From Pyrus communis (lineage: Eukaryota > Streptophyta > Magnoliopsida > Rosales > Rosaceae), in the NCBI RefSeq assembly GCF_963583255.1, contig NC_084813.1, positions 19,039,799 to 19,103,798 on the forward strand: a stretch of 64,000 nt of DNA, in the 5' to 3' direction. The first letter of the stretch is position 1. Each line of letters begins with the position of its first letter. Both the position numbers and the translations under genes were made by a program. The notes below the pieces were generated by a model that made no database searches, was not told the origin of the DNA, and worked only from the letters and a program-made list of their open reading frames with translations. Positions 11,346 through 26,676 of this stretch are shown here, in pieces.

Positions 11346-12356
11346 AAAATCAGAGCCGAGCAATCTGTCTCGCTGCCACCTTCGATACTCTGCTCTGCTT
11401 TTTTCCAAGCTCCAAAGATTGTTCCTTCTCCTTTGCAATCGCCTTCTTCGATTCCAGAGGTGAGCTTTTCGGGGTTTTTTCATCTTTTAATCCCAGACCC
11501 ATATATTTTTTTGCACTATTTTCTCTTGGTGATGATAAATACTGTTGTTTTTGTTAAGATTTGGTTTATTTAAAAGTTGATTGTTTTTTCTAGTTGATGC
11601 AGAATACTTTTGTGTGATAATCTGTGGGTTTTTGTGGCAATTGGGTTATTGATTTATTATTTTTCTGTGATATTGTATTGGAATCTGTTGATTGTGTTTG
11701 CTAATAGTGAGGTGGGGTGGCTGCCTGCCTGTTCATGTTCGAGTGAGCATTTGATCGAATTCAACAATTTTAGATCATGGGTTTGGGGTTATATTCTTTG
11801 ATTTTAATACCGGAGGAAGAAATATATGGACTTTCTGCCATCTGGGTTTCGATTACGTGTGGTATCACCGTTTGATCGTATTGTTTTGTTCGGGTTGGTA
11901 GTGTTTTGGAAATGAGGAGTTCTTCAGTTGGATGGAAGTTGTTTTGGATTAATTCGGGTTTTTATTTGTAACTGTGGAAGTTGCAGAATCGGCTCGGTGG
12001 TTTGCTGAGAAAAAAGTTATGAAATTCCATTGTCGATGATGTTGCACTTCTCATTTGTGCATTCCATGTGGGTGACAACTTGCTCTTGTACGGTGGAATC
12101 AGATTTAGTTATATGTTGTGTACATGGGATATAGATGGAATACTACTATAGTAGTGACACTAACCATTAGACATTGCAATCTTTTTTTCGTCCACACAGA
12201 TTAGTGGACGTCTGCAATTTTTTTCTAACAATAGAATTTATTTCCTTATTTAACTGCCTGTAGCTATTGATGATATTACTAATCAGTGTCATCTATATTA
12301 GGTAACTATTCGGTCTATTGAGGGAGGAGTTATTTGTTATTAATAAACATTTAGTG
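11346..12356 (+). promoter_or_regulatory. LACS leader with an 842-bp leader intron
   Basis: A leader exon appears to end at 11459 (CCAGAG before GTGAGC) and to resume at 12302 after TATATTAG, 55 bases before the ATG. The intervening sequence is T-rich and lacks a sustained frame. First introns in leaders often raise expression in plants; that effect here is inference. The transcription start is an estimate. Confidence 0.5.
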
Positions 12357-16318
<3,962 letters not shown>

Positions 16319-16674
16319 ACACGAACCGCTAAGGTCTCTTTTACTCTGCTGTGCTACATTGTTCTTGATTTTTAGATATTTTTTCGGTTTAAATTTTTCG
16401 ATATTCCAGTAATTCAATGCTGCTGTTGCAGATGTTTAGTTTGATGCGTGTATGTGGCTAAAACCTTCATGGACAAGGAATAGGTCTAGCATGTTTCACA
16501 TGATAGTTAGAAAGCATAATGCTCTAGCACAACTTTACGTAACTGTGTTCGAAAACAGTATTACAACACGAACACGAGAACACGAATATGTATGGTAACA
16601 ACTTTGTCAAGTGGTCGTTACAACACAAATCGTTGTTACGTATACAATTCAATGAATCTTGTCAAAAAAATAAA
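16319..16674 (+). other. 3' UTR of the LACS gene and flank
   Basis: Non-coding. A possible 3' UTR intron runs from GTCTCT at about 16332 to GTTGCAG at about 16432. The end of this stretch is the 9-bp target duplication of the next element. Confidence 0.4.
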
Positions 16675-19049
16675 GGGTAAATTACATAATATCTTCTTAG
16701 ATTTTGGTGCAATTACAACTTCATACATTTTTAAAACATTTCAATCTCATACATTTACTATTATTATTTTTTAATATCATAACCGTCTCTTTTCCTGTTA
16801 ATCCTTCTGTTAAACTGCCTACGTGGCTGAAGCAAGTAGGACATGTTAATTAAAAAATTAAATTTTTATTATGTTTAAAATTAATTAGAAATTCAACTAA
16901 AAATTTGAAAAGATAATTGAATAATTAAAACATAGAAAAAAGTTTCAAACACCCAGAAATTCATCTCTTCATGTTCTTCCATCTCCACTTGGTCCACTCA
17001 AGGACCAGAAGTCCCAGCAGAAGCTCAACCTCGAATTCGACGAAGCCGCACTGAGATCTAAACCTCTGACGGAAGGGCAGAGGTCGTCCAGAAGTCGTCG
17101 AAGGTGAGCTGGACGAAGCCGCACTGAACCTAAGAGCAACTCCACCCCTATCCACTTTGCGTCAGCACCCAGCCCATTTATTCACTTAATTGAACAGTAA
17201 CAGACTCAATGAACAGTAATAGGCCAAAGCATCTCCACCCCAAAAAAAAATGTGCTGGCACCTAATCTAAAAATGCGCTGGCACAAACGATCTCCACCCC
17301 TACAAAATGCGCCGGCACCCAGTCCATTTAAAATATTAAATAATTTTTTTATAAAATAATAAAAAAAAATAGTTTTAATTTCGGATAGGATTTTTAACCA
17401 ATCTCGTCACGTCACGTGTCATTATCCGAACGTACTATTTTTTGAATAGATTTCCGCTAAGATGGAAGATGAGGGTTAGGTATTTATAGAAAAAAAAAAT
17501 TAATTTTTTAAAATTTTTCTGTATTTTTTTAAAATTTTTGACATTTTTTAATTAATTTTTAATAAATTTTAATGTTGTAATTAATCGGGACCGTTGGATT
17601 TGAAAAATAATCAAATCCAACAGCACTCATTACGCCACGTGGCCAACGATCAAATTTCTGACCGTTGGGCCTTTTTTTTTTTTTTTTTTAAATTTTTGGT
17701 GAAATAAACGTGGACCGTTGATCTGTGATCGGACGGTCCAATTTAAAATTTAAATTTAAATTTTTTTTACCGTTGGAAATCCAACGGCCTAAAAAACTAG
17801 CCGTTGGAAATCCAACGGCTCTGAGGAGGCTACGTATCCTTCACCCCGGACGACTGCAAGTGGGCCTGCACGCGGGCCCCAGCGCCTGCACAGCCTGTCG
17901 GCTACGCGCCCCGGGCACCGCGTGTGTTGCACGCGCCAGAAACAGACCGGGGAATGGGTCTGTCCATTTTGGGCTGGGCTGTTGACTGGCACGGGCTGGG
18001 TGCCAGTCAATTGCACGGGCTGGAGCAGAAAAATGTGGTGCCAGTCCATTTTCTTCACTTGGTGCCAGTCCATTGGGCATGGGCTGGAGTTGCGCAGCCC
18101 TTCGATTTCGTTCCAAGCAACCGGTCGAATACCAAAATCCCCAAACTCCCCTTCGATTTCGTTGCTGGCTGCGTCTCACGGTTCCGATCGACGCAAATTC
18201 GAGGTTAGAGTGAGAGAATGAAGAAAAGAAAGAGATGGAGGAGGTCGCCGGGATCAAGTGGGAGGGCAGCAATGGTGTTTGTAGGGGAGGGGAAATAGGT
18301 TCCATCTTTCTTTCTTTCTTTCTTTTATTTATTTATTTATTTATTTTTTTTTATGGGTAATCTGTTTCAGATCTTATATATTTTTTTGGTTGATTCTTGT
18401 GTTGAAAACAAATATGGGTATTTTTTTTTTATGGCGGAGAAATTGTTGTTTGATCATGCTGCTGGTTGTTGTTTGGGTTGCAGATGGGGGGAAGAAATGG
18501 GTAGCAGGTGAGGACACGACTTGGAAGAAGAAATCGAGGCAAGGGTTTGAGGTTGTGAGGAAGGTGGGGCAAAATTCATAGTGAGGCCTTGGGGTTTTCT
18601 GGGTTGCTCCGGGCTTTGCAGATGAGGAAATTGATGGTGGTAGTTCTGGAGGAAGAAGCTTTGTTGGTGCGGAAGTGATGGGGGATGGGGGTGGTTATGG
18701 TAGAAGGGTGGCTCGGGTGGGGAAAGGGTTGGTGGTGGTGGTGGGAGAAGGGGTGGCTCATGTGGTGAAGAAGATGAAGATTTGTGTTTTTTTTCTTTAA
18801 TTAATTATTTTAATGTTTAATTTTTTTTATTAAGTGGTTAGCCATATGACACAAATGTGGTAACCACGTCATCACAAATAGGACTTTATATTTGCCACGT
18901 TATCACTTAACGGTTAACTTAACAGATTTTTTAACGGTTGTATGCAATTGAAAAAAAAAAAATAGTAAATGTATGAGATTGAAATGTTTTAAAGATGTAT
19001 AAAATTGTAATTGCATCCAAACTTGACGGGGGTATTATGTAATTTACCC
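16675..19049. mobile_element. non-autonomous Mutator-like element, 9-bp TSD
   Basis: Begins GGGTAAATTACATAAT and ends ATTATGTAATTTACCC. Inverted similarity extends about 110 bp inward at each end. It is flanked by the perfect 9-bp duplication AAAAATAAA (16666-16674 and 19050-19058), the hallmark of the Mutator superfamily. The interior is GC-rich in places (17800-18300) and has no transposase-like frame. It could have captured foreign sequence, but no captured gene can be named. It shares its ends with the element at 50035-51109. Confidence 0.85.
17138..18097. repeat. probable insert nested in the Mutator-like element
   Basis: The left end has GCAACTCCACCCCTATCC and the right end has GGGCATGGGCTGGAGTTGC, a short inverted match of about nine bases. 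The interior repeats CTGGCAC and CCAGTCC blocks and includes CAACGG/CCGTTG motifs near 17760-17820. No clear target duplication was found, so boundaries are tentative. Confidence 0.4.
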
Positions 19050-19081
19050 AAAAATAAAAGTTGAAAGAACTGTGAAATGTA

Positions 19082-19784
19082 GGGGGTGGGCACGGTTTGG
19101 TTTGGCCCAATTCCACCCTCAAAATGGAATCAGAATCGGAAAATTTCAGCGGTTCTGCTTAAATTTATTACTAAAATCGTACGATGGTTCATGACGGTTT
19201 ACGGTTCTACCCAAAATTATAATATATGGTTTTTTCTAATTTTCTACTTCTAATACCAAACACATATTTCAACCACAAATTCAAGTAAATTTGAGTTTCC
19301 ACTACTAGATCTACAAGATTTGTGACCGAAAGATAGAAAGTGGGCATATAAATATAAATCAAAAGATAGAAATGCTCATATCAAAACCGTAGATCTTAAA
19401 TTAAAACTAAAATGTACATAATGCATAATATATTGAAAAAAATGGAGAAAAATAATGTAGGGAGAGAAAAGTGATAAAACAATGAAAGAGGGGGAGAGAA
19501 GTGAAGAACAATATTGGGCTTATGCATATGGTCTTCTTGGAAAAATGTCTTATTAATATAAATATAAAAATAAAAAAAAATAAAAAAATAAAAATTTATA
19601 TTAAAAGCGGTTCGGTCTGGTTCCTCTGGTTCTTAATATTTTCAAACTAGAATCGAAACCATTTGAAATGATTCGGTTCGGTTTTTGTTCTGGTTTTGAC
19701 TTTTTTGGTCGACGTGGTTTTTACCGTTTTTTTTGTTACAGTTCAATTCGATTTTCCGGTTTGGCGGTTTTTATGCCCACCCCT
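19082..19784. mobile_element. probable hAT-like MITE with GGGGTGGGCA ends
   Basis: Left end GGGGGTGGGCACGGTTTGG and right end TTTTTATGCCCACCCCT are inverted. The interior has CGGTTC/GGTTCGG motifs seen in a common plant hAT-like family. A convincing 8-bp duplication was not found. Confidence 0.5.
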
Positions 19785-20476
19785 ATTCAATTAACAATGC
19801 TTCTTAAACATATACCCGAGTTTCGTTTTCGTCCTCTAATTTAGTTTATAAATTATTGCATGCTCCGATTATGTTACGCGTGACTATTTCATCATTTAAT
19901 CAAACGTATCGTTATAATATAAAAAATTATGTAATTGAAGTATCGATAATAGTAACAGTGAAACATATTGAAGAGTGACATCGAAATGTCTAATATGATA
20001 AATGCAATGGCTAATTTACCCCTAGTATTCAAAGAGAAGTTAATAAAATTGACGATAGGAGTAACTTGACCCTTATTTTTTACGGGATGTGATATCCACA
20101 CACCTCTTTTACTTTTCACAGATCTTTCTTATTTTCGGCTGTCGGATCAGAGGAATTGAAGAAGATAAGTAAAAAAAGGTGTGTGAGAAGTAAATTATAC
20201 AAAAGGGCGGACGGACTTGGGGTAAATTATACAAATATAAAACTCAGCAATCCACTCATGTAAATTTTTTATTGAAAAGTCACTAAACTGTAGTATTCGT
20301 AAGAAGATGATTGCTGTTAAAAAATGCCAACATTACATTTTCACCCCAAGACAAAGAAATGGGGAAAGGAAGGTAACAAAAGGGCGCCTGTCGTAACGGC
20401 AAAAACGACCACAAACCAAACACCCATAAAACTCAGATAAGGCTCCTCTCTTTTACTCTCTGAGCTTTCGTCAGCC
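19785..20476 (+). promoter_or_regulatory. upstream region of the SET-domain gene
   Basis: Intergenic sequence followed by a leader with TC-rich content just before the ATG at 20477. No clear TATA box. No other gene seen. Confidence 0.35.
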
Positions 20477-23400
20477 ATGGCTGAAGCTTCAAGAGTTCTG
20501 CAGACAACTCTCCTCCCCACCTTCCATCACCAACACAAAATCCACACATTCCACTCGCTTCCATTGAATTTCCGCAGACACCCAGTTCAGTGCTCGGTCT
20601 CCACGACCGACGGCGCCAAGGCCACGGTGGCGCAGAAGATTCCGTGGGGCTGCGACATTGACTCCTTGGAGAACGCTTCTGCTCTGCAGAAATGGCTGAC
20701 GGATTCGGGGCTTCCGCCGCAGAAGATGGCGATACAGAAAGTGGAAGTTGGGGAGAGGGGACTGGTTGCTTTGAAGAATATAAGGAAGGGGGAGAAGCTG
20801 CTCTTTGTGCCTCCCTCTCTGTTTATCACTGCTGACTCTGTAAGACTCTTCTAAATTTGCTTTGTTTTTTATTTGTGTAGTGATTTGGATGCCGGTAATT
20901 ATATGTTTTGTGCACCAATTGGACACTCCTGTTTGGACGTACTTTTCTAGAAAGCACTTTTACTTGTGTTTATGTAAGATGCACTTCTCCTCACAAGCCG
21001 TTTTACCTGGAAGTGCTTCTTGGTAAAGCAGTGCCACTTGAAGATACATTTGTTGGCGCTTCTCGGCAAAGCACTAAAAGTGTTTTGTAATTCAAAAGCA
21101 CTAAAAGTGTTTTGTAATTCAAAAGCACTTTAGATTTAGAGTATTTCTGTCAAATATTTCCAGAAGTGCTTTTAGGCCTGAAGTGGGGCCCTTAATATAG
21201 TGGTTTAACTGCCAGTAATTATGTGTTATGCGTACAACTCCAGTTGAAAATGCTTCTTTAGAAAACACTTCTGCTCATAAGTGCTATCATAGAATTACAT
21301 TAAATGTTTACTAAAAATTCAATTGCTTTTTGAAAAAGCATTTGGAAGTGTTTTCTGAAAACTAGGTGCTTCTCTAGAAAGCGCTTCTAACTGCTTTTAT
21401 AACCCATAAGCAATTTTAACTTTTTCGGCCAAATGTTATTCCTAGTGCAGCCATTCTGAAAGTGCTTGTTTTGCCGTGTTTGTAAATGTTAGGAATGGAC
21501 TTGCGGTGAAGCTGGTGAGGTGCTGAAGAAAAACGGTGTACCTGATTGGCCATTTCTGGCAACCTATCTGATCAGTGAAGCAAGTTACCTTCAATCTTCT
21601 AGATGGAGCAACTATATCTCTGCCCTACCAAGACAGCCTTATTCCCTTCTGTATTGGTAAGTACTAACTAACTAGTAACTACCTCCTTTCCATGTTTTGA
21701 TGGCGGAATTTTATGAGTCTGTCATTTACTTTGGGAAGAGTCTACTCTCAGATTTTTCTACAGCCTTTATGTATCCTTTCAGGACTCGTGAAGAACTTGA
21801 TCGGTATTTGGAAGCATCACAAATCAGGCAACGGGCGATTGAAAGAGTTACTAATGTTGTTGGAACGTATGGAATTGTATTTGTTAGTATAATTTTCTTC
21901 ATTTGAAATATTTGACGTATGTTATTCTCGAATGATAATAGTGCTTCGGTGAGTCCAACTTCATGAATCATGATCTCGTAGTTATGGAGTTGAATACTTA
22001 TTCCTCTCTGGTGCAGATACAACGATTTAAGGATGAGGATATTTTCCAAGTATCCTGCTTTATTTCCTGAAGAGGTATTAAACTTAAACGATGAGCTCAA
22101 TGCGTGTTGCTAGTGTTGAATATAGCCACATATCTTCTTCGTTTTTTCACCATGTGCGACTTTTTTACTCCGCTCCATGTTTTGTTTACAGGTGTTCAAC
22201 ATTGAAACCTGCAAATGGTCATTTGGAATTCTTTTCTCCCGCTTGGTGAGTTAACTATTCCATTGATAATGACACTGCCATCGTAAATTTGTTTCTGTAT
22301 CTGCAGAATGGTGTCAAATTGTGTTCAGTGTGTGATGATGATGGCGATTTGGTTGTTAATATAAGTAAAGTACACAAATTTATGATGTGTAATGATGTCA
22401 CCGTCAATTAATTGGAAGGTATTACTCAAAATTTCTCTAGTTACTGCTTCTAGGTCTAAAATTCTGATATGAAATCCAGAAGTAGGTTGAAGTCTGATAT
22501 TGGATATTTCCTAAGCACAGTGATTTGTCGAAAACATGACCTCAACATCTTCTTTCTCCTAAGCACAGGTTCGGTTACCCTCATTGGGTGGAAAGGTTGC
22601 GTTGGTTCCTTGGGCAGATATGCTGAATCATAGTTGTAAGGTCTGTCAACGAGTCTCTTTTAATAAACACAACCCGAAGTATGAGCTGCACAGATTTTAC
22701 TCACATTGTGAATCTTAATTTGCCTGGTGTAGGTAGATGCATTTTTGGATTATGATAAATCATCACAGGGAGTTGTCTTTTCAACAGATGTGGCATATGA
22801 GCCAGGTGAGCAGGTAAACAATAATTTTTTTCACAACTTTAGGTCTAAATCCATTGTTGAAGTTGCAAAGAAATCAAGACCTCTAGTGATGCTTTTGGTC
22901 ACTTAATGCAGGTTTTCATTTCCTACGGAAAGAAATCTAACGGAGAGCTGTTGTTATCTTATGGGTTTGTTCCAAGGGAGGGCACCAACCCTAGAGATTC
23001 TGTTGAGCTGCCACTGTCGCTTTCAAAATCCGACAAATGTTATAAGGAGAAGTTGGAAGTTTTGAGAAAGTATGGATTGTCAGCGTGAGTACCCGATAGC
23101 TCAGAAAAATCATGCTTAGTCTTCAGTCACTCTTTCCATTCCTTTCCCTCTTTCAGTTGAATCTCCAAAATTTATGTTCCTCCTTTACGTTGTACCAATC
23201 TGGGATACCTTATCAAGCAGATCTCAGTGCTATCCTATACAAATCACCGGTTGGCCATTGGAGCTAATGGCGTACGCTTATTTAGCCGTGAGTCCTCCAA
23301 GTATGAGTGGACAATTTGACGAGGTGCGACAGTTTTAGCTTCCTATTGTTATTCAAAGTTTCCATATTGTTGAACATTATCTGAAAGTTCTTTACTGTAG

Positions 23401-24242
23401 ATGGCTGCTGCAGCGTCAAACAAATCTACAGCGAAGAAGGATTTGCAATACAGTGAAATAGAGGAAGAAGCGTTACAGTTTATACTGGACACCTGTGAAG
23501 CCAGCATATCAAAGTATAACAAATTCTTACAGGTGAGGGACTAATTTGCAACAGAATTTCTACATCTGTCCATGACTCTATGAACACTCTAGATCGGTTG
23601 AAGCTGAGAGATTTAAACATTGAAACCCACAATTGATTTTTCGCTGACAGGCAAGTGGATCCATGGATTTGGACGTGACGTCTCCAAAGCAACTAAACCG
23701 AAGGTTGTTTCTGAAACAGCTAGCGGTAGACTTGAGTACTAGTGAGCGGAGAATCCTATTTCGTGCCCAATATGTAAGAAAATTACATCTTTCGTTCTCT
23801 ATAGACTGATTGTTCTAGTAAGACTGAAGCAGGTTTCATCTGTTGTGTGCTTTTACTCTAAGTTTTGACACAGATCAGCTCTTGTGAATGCTTCTTTGAT
23901 TCACTCTGTGCTCTGTGCCTCATATGTTTCTGCTTTACCTTAGCTGAAAACGTTGTGATCACCGGAGATTTTCAAAAAAGAATAACTGAAAATTGTGGAT
24001 GAGTAATGAGTTGATCTTATGAGCTCAAGAACTTAAACAATAAAAGTTCCGGCTGAGATTGCATGTCTTCTGCAAGGATTATGCATTACTGTTGTGCTTC
24101 ATAGCAAAATCTGCCTTGTTTTATTGCGCTGATAAGAAGTCGTGACTGGTTTCAGATACTGAGAAGGAGATTGAGGGACATAAGAAGCGGTGAACTGAAA
24201 GCTCTAACAATCTTCAACGGATTCCGAAAGTTTTTCAAGTGA
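20477..24242 (+). CDS. plastid SET-domain lysine methyltransferase (Rubisco LSMT-like)
   Basis: Twelve exons join in frame: 20477-20839, 21493-21656, 21783-21866, 22017-22074, 22192-22245, 22569-22640, 22733-22813, 22912-23084, 23221-23323, 23401-23532, 23651-23773 and 24156-24242, giving 497 residues. The first 40 or so residues are rich in Ser, Thr, His and Arg with few acids, as in a chloroplast transit peptide. The split SET domain shows GLVALKNIRKGEKLLFVP near 95-112, the DMLNHSC motif (Asn261, His262) and VFISYGKKSNGELLLSYGF with Tyr297. The C-terminal part fits the Rubisco-LSMT substrate-binding domain. Relatives methylate Rubisco large subunit or fructose-bisphosphate aldolase; which substrate applies here cannot be told. 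Intron 1 carries MITE-like repeats. Confidence 0.9.
20928..21480. repeat. MITE-like GCACTTTT repeats in intron 1 of the SET gene
   Basis: Two diverged copies (about 20928-21190 and 21230-21480) are built of AAGTGCTTTT, AAAAGCACTT and GTTTGGA blocks related to the MITE family at 2635. They fill most of the 653-bp intron. An 18-bp stretch CTAAAAGTGTTTTGTAAT is repeated near 21072 and 21101. Confidence 0.5.
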
Positions 24243-24990
24243 GAAGAGCTTCAAGCAAGCATGATGTGCTGCTGGGTTTTCTGATGAGCCCTGCCTTTTT
24301 GCTCAAGCTACATCTAGTGGCATTTCTTTTGTGACTTTTGGGACCAAATCAATTGAGACAGCTTTCATTTGGAAAGGAGTTGAGGTTCCAATTCATACGA
24401 TGCCATGAACATGTAACTACCAAAGGAAGCAAGAAAAATGCTACAACTTTGAGGTTTTTCTGGTTAATTTGAATGTATTATAGTATGTGTCATGAGCTCT
24501 CTTTCCACCTTCATGCTAGCTACCACACCTTTGGACCAATTTCAATAAATTCATCAATGTAGTTGGTTAAAGTGTCAGGGTACCAAATTTTATGCGTTGT
24601 AACGCGATTTTATTTATATGATCATATCTAATGGAGATATCAAATTAAAATGTCAAATTTCGGTTTTATAGCTATTGTGGCAAAATAACATTTTTAAAGT
24701 TGCTTACTCTAACTGAGATGTCAAATTAATTTTCTTCGGTTATTTTATTTATAAAATTAAGTGGGCCCAAAATTTAATAATAAATAAATATGTGGGCTCG
24801 TCACTAAATAAAACAAAAAGAAATTTTTGACGTTGTTTTCAAATTTGACAGCAAAGTGGAGAATGTTAATCCATGTAAAATTTTGGTATCTCCTTTGAAA
24901 CCTAAAAACCACCTCTTTTTTTATGTCAAACCGTCCACGTAGATTTTTTGACATCTCATTTGAAAATATTGTAACAATTTTGTTTGGATA
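24243..24990 (+). other. 3' UTR of the SET gene, then intergenic
   Basis: Probable 3' UTR to about 24560, then AT-rich sequence with TTTGACA/TGTCAAA motifs and no exon-like frame. Confidence 0.4.
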
Positions 24991-24995
24991 ATGTT

Positions 24996-25132
24996 AGGGA
25001 GACTAAATTTATAGACAAAGTTTTGAAAACTAAATGAAATGGAAGTTAATGATTGATTTATCATTTAAGCGTTGATAAACATGCTCATTCATATTGGTGA
25101 CACACCATTTAGTTTGCAAATTCAGTCTCCCT
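24996..25132. mobile_element. small MITE with AGGGAGACT ends
   Basis: Left end AGGGAGACTAAATTT and right end AAATTCAGTCTCCCT are inverted with one mismatch. About 137 bp, non-coding. Confidence 0.6.
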
Positions 25133-25220
25133 ATCATTACTTTTTTTTTTTTTTTTTTTGTTAAAAATATAAAAAATTGAGGTCAATGATTATTGGGACT
25201 AGTGTCAACCAATTTCCACT

Positions 25221-25403
25221 GGAGGAGGATTCTCTACCCTCCTAATCTCTCTATCCTTCCATGTCCTCCTATTTGAACATTCACGGTTAAATCACGTCAA
25301 CATCTTATATTGATTTTTTTTATAGAGATAATAAGACAAAAAACAATGTGTGAGAGGAGGGGATGAAAAAGGATGATAATAGGAGGGTAGAGAATCCTCC
25401 TCC
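25221..25403. mobile_element. Mutator-type MITE, 23-bp perfect TIRs, 9-bp TSD
   Basis: The ends form a perfect 23-bp inverted repeat (25221-25243 and 25381-25403) starting GGAGGAGGATTCTCTACC. Both sides carry the 9-bp duplication ATTTCCACT (25212-25220 and 25404-25412). The element is 183 bp and has no ORF, so it is a deletion derivative moved in trans. Confidence 0.85.
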
Positions 25404-25439
25404 ATTTCCACTCTCTCAAAGTTCAAAGCTCATAAATAT

Positions 25440-25621
25440 GGAGGAAGATTTTCTTCCCTCCTAATCTCTCTCATTTTCTCATCTTCTACTTGAACAATTA
25501 CGATTAAGTCACGTCAACATTTTATATTGGTTTTTCTATAAAAAAAAAAAGAGACAAAAAACAGAATATGAGAAGAGGAAAAGGAAAAAAATGAGAATAG
25601 GAGGTGAGAGAATTATACTCT
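25440..25621. mobile_element. second copy of the GGAGGA MITE, diverged
   Basis: Starts GGAGGAAGATTTTCTTCC and ends near GGTGAGAGAATTATACTC. The interior follows the same order as the copy at 25221. The flanks CATAAATAT and TATAAATAT match at eight of nine positions, consistent with an old 9-bp duplication. Confidence 0.6.
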
Positions 25622-25984
25622 TATAAATATAGTTGTTGAAAATATGAAGTATAAATTATAATAAAGAAAACCACTATAACGTTCTCGCTCACCAAAAAAA
25701 GGTATAACGGTTTTAACTTTTTGTTGAGTTGAGCAAAAAAATAGTATAACGGCTTACTTTTCACACTTATTATTATTTTTTTGTCTTTTTTTTTTATATA
25801 AATTTGGTTAATTGATAATTAAAGGATGTGTGAAAAATCAAAATGAGTGCGTGTACAACACTACCCAAATTAATATAATTTAGAATGAAATATTGTAAAA
25901 AAACTGATAAGCAAAAAAGAAATGATTAAATCTACCCAAAAAAGGAAAATAAAAATCCTTAAATAGAAGGAAAGTAAAATGAGG
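25622..25984. other. intergenic, AT-rich, no gene seen
   Basis: Nothing beyond short A and T runs. Confidence 0.5.
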
Positions 25985-26408
25985 AGTGTATTAAATTAAG
26001 ATTTTGAGGGATTTTAATTCTTTTAATGAATCTAGGGATATTCAATTAGGATTTTAAGTGATTATCTGAAATTCAAGATGTATTCAATTAGAATTTTAAG
26101 TTAGTTTATTAAAATCCTTAGAAATCCGGATGTATTCAATTAGAATTTTAAAGAAGTTTATAACATTCTAGGTGTATTCAATTAGAAATTGATTTTAAAG
26201 AATTTGAGAAAGTTGAAGAATTAGAGGGAATTGGAGAGATTGCGTAATGTATTTTAAACATCCACAAATCTCATCTCTCCCCATGAGATTTCGAGAGAAT
26301 CAAATCAACATTTTATATAAAATTTCTACAAATCAATTAAACTTCATAAAAATTCATGGATTTATAAATTTATTAAAGTCTTTCAAATTCTCAATTGAAT
26401 ACACCATC
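25985..26408. mobile_element. MITE with GTATTCAATT ends, copy 2
   Basis: Left end has GTGTATTAAATTAAGATTTT and right end has TCAATTGAATACACCAT, inverted. It carries ATTCAATTAGAATTTTA subrepeats. It is the same family as 3761-4175. Confidence 0.55.
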
Positions 26409-26676
26409 TGAAAACAGAAATCAAATTCTAAAAATGGAAGCAAATCTCACATACATGATACACCCCACCTCTCACAATCAACCCCAAATTCCTAATTAAT
26501 CATAAACCCTAATCCTAATCCTAATCCAAATTCCTAATACTAATTAAAAAGACTAATGCTTTCTTAGTACTTATAACTCTCACTTCTCAGATAATTTGAC
26601 TTTCTCCAGCACATAGCCCCAATCAAGTGCCAAAGACATCCCCTTTCTTTTTGGCTCTGCAAAACCCCATCCAACA

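Noticed and set aside
17841..18305. 154-codon open frame on the minus strand
   Set aside because: It lies in the GC-rich interior of a Mutator-like element, is open by composition and shows no recognisable domain.
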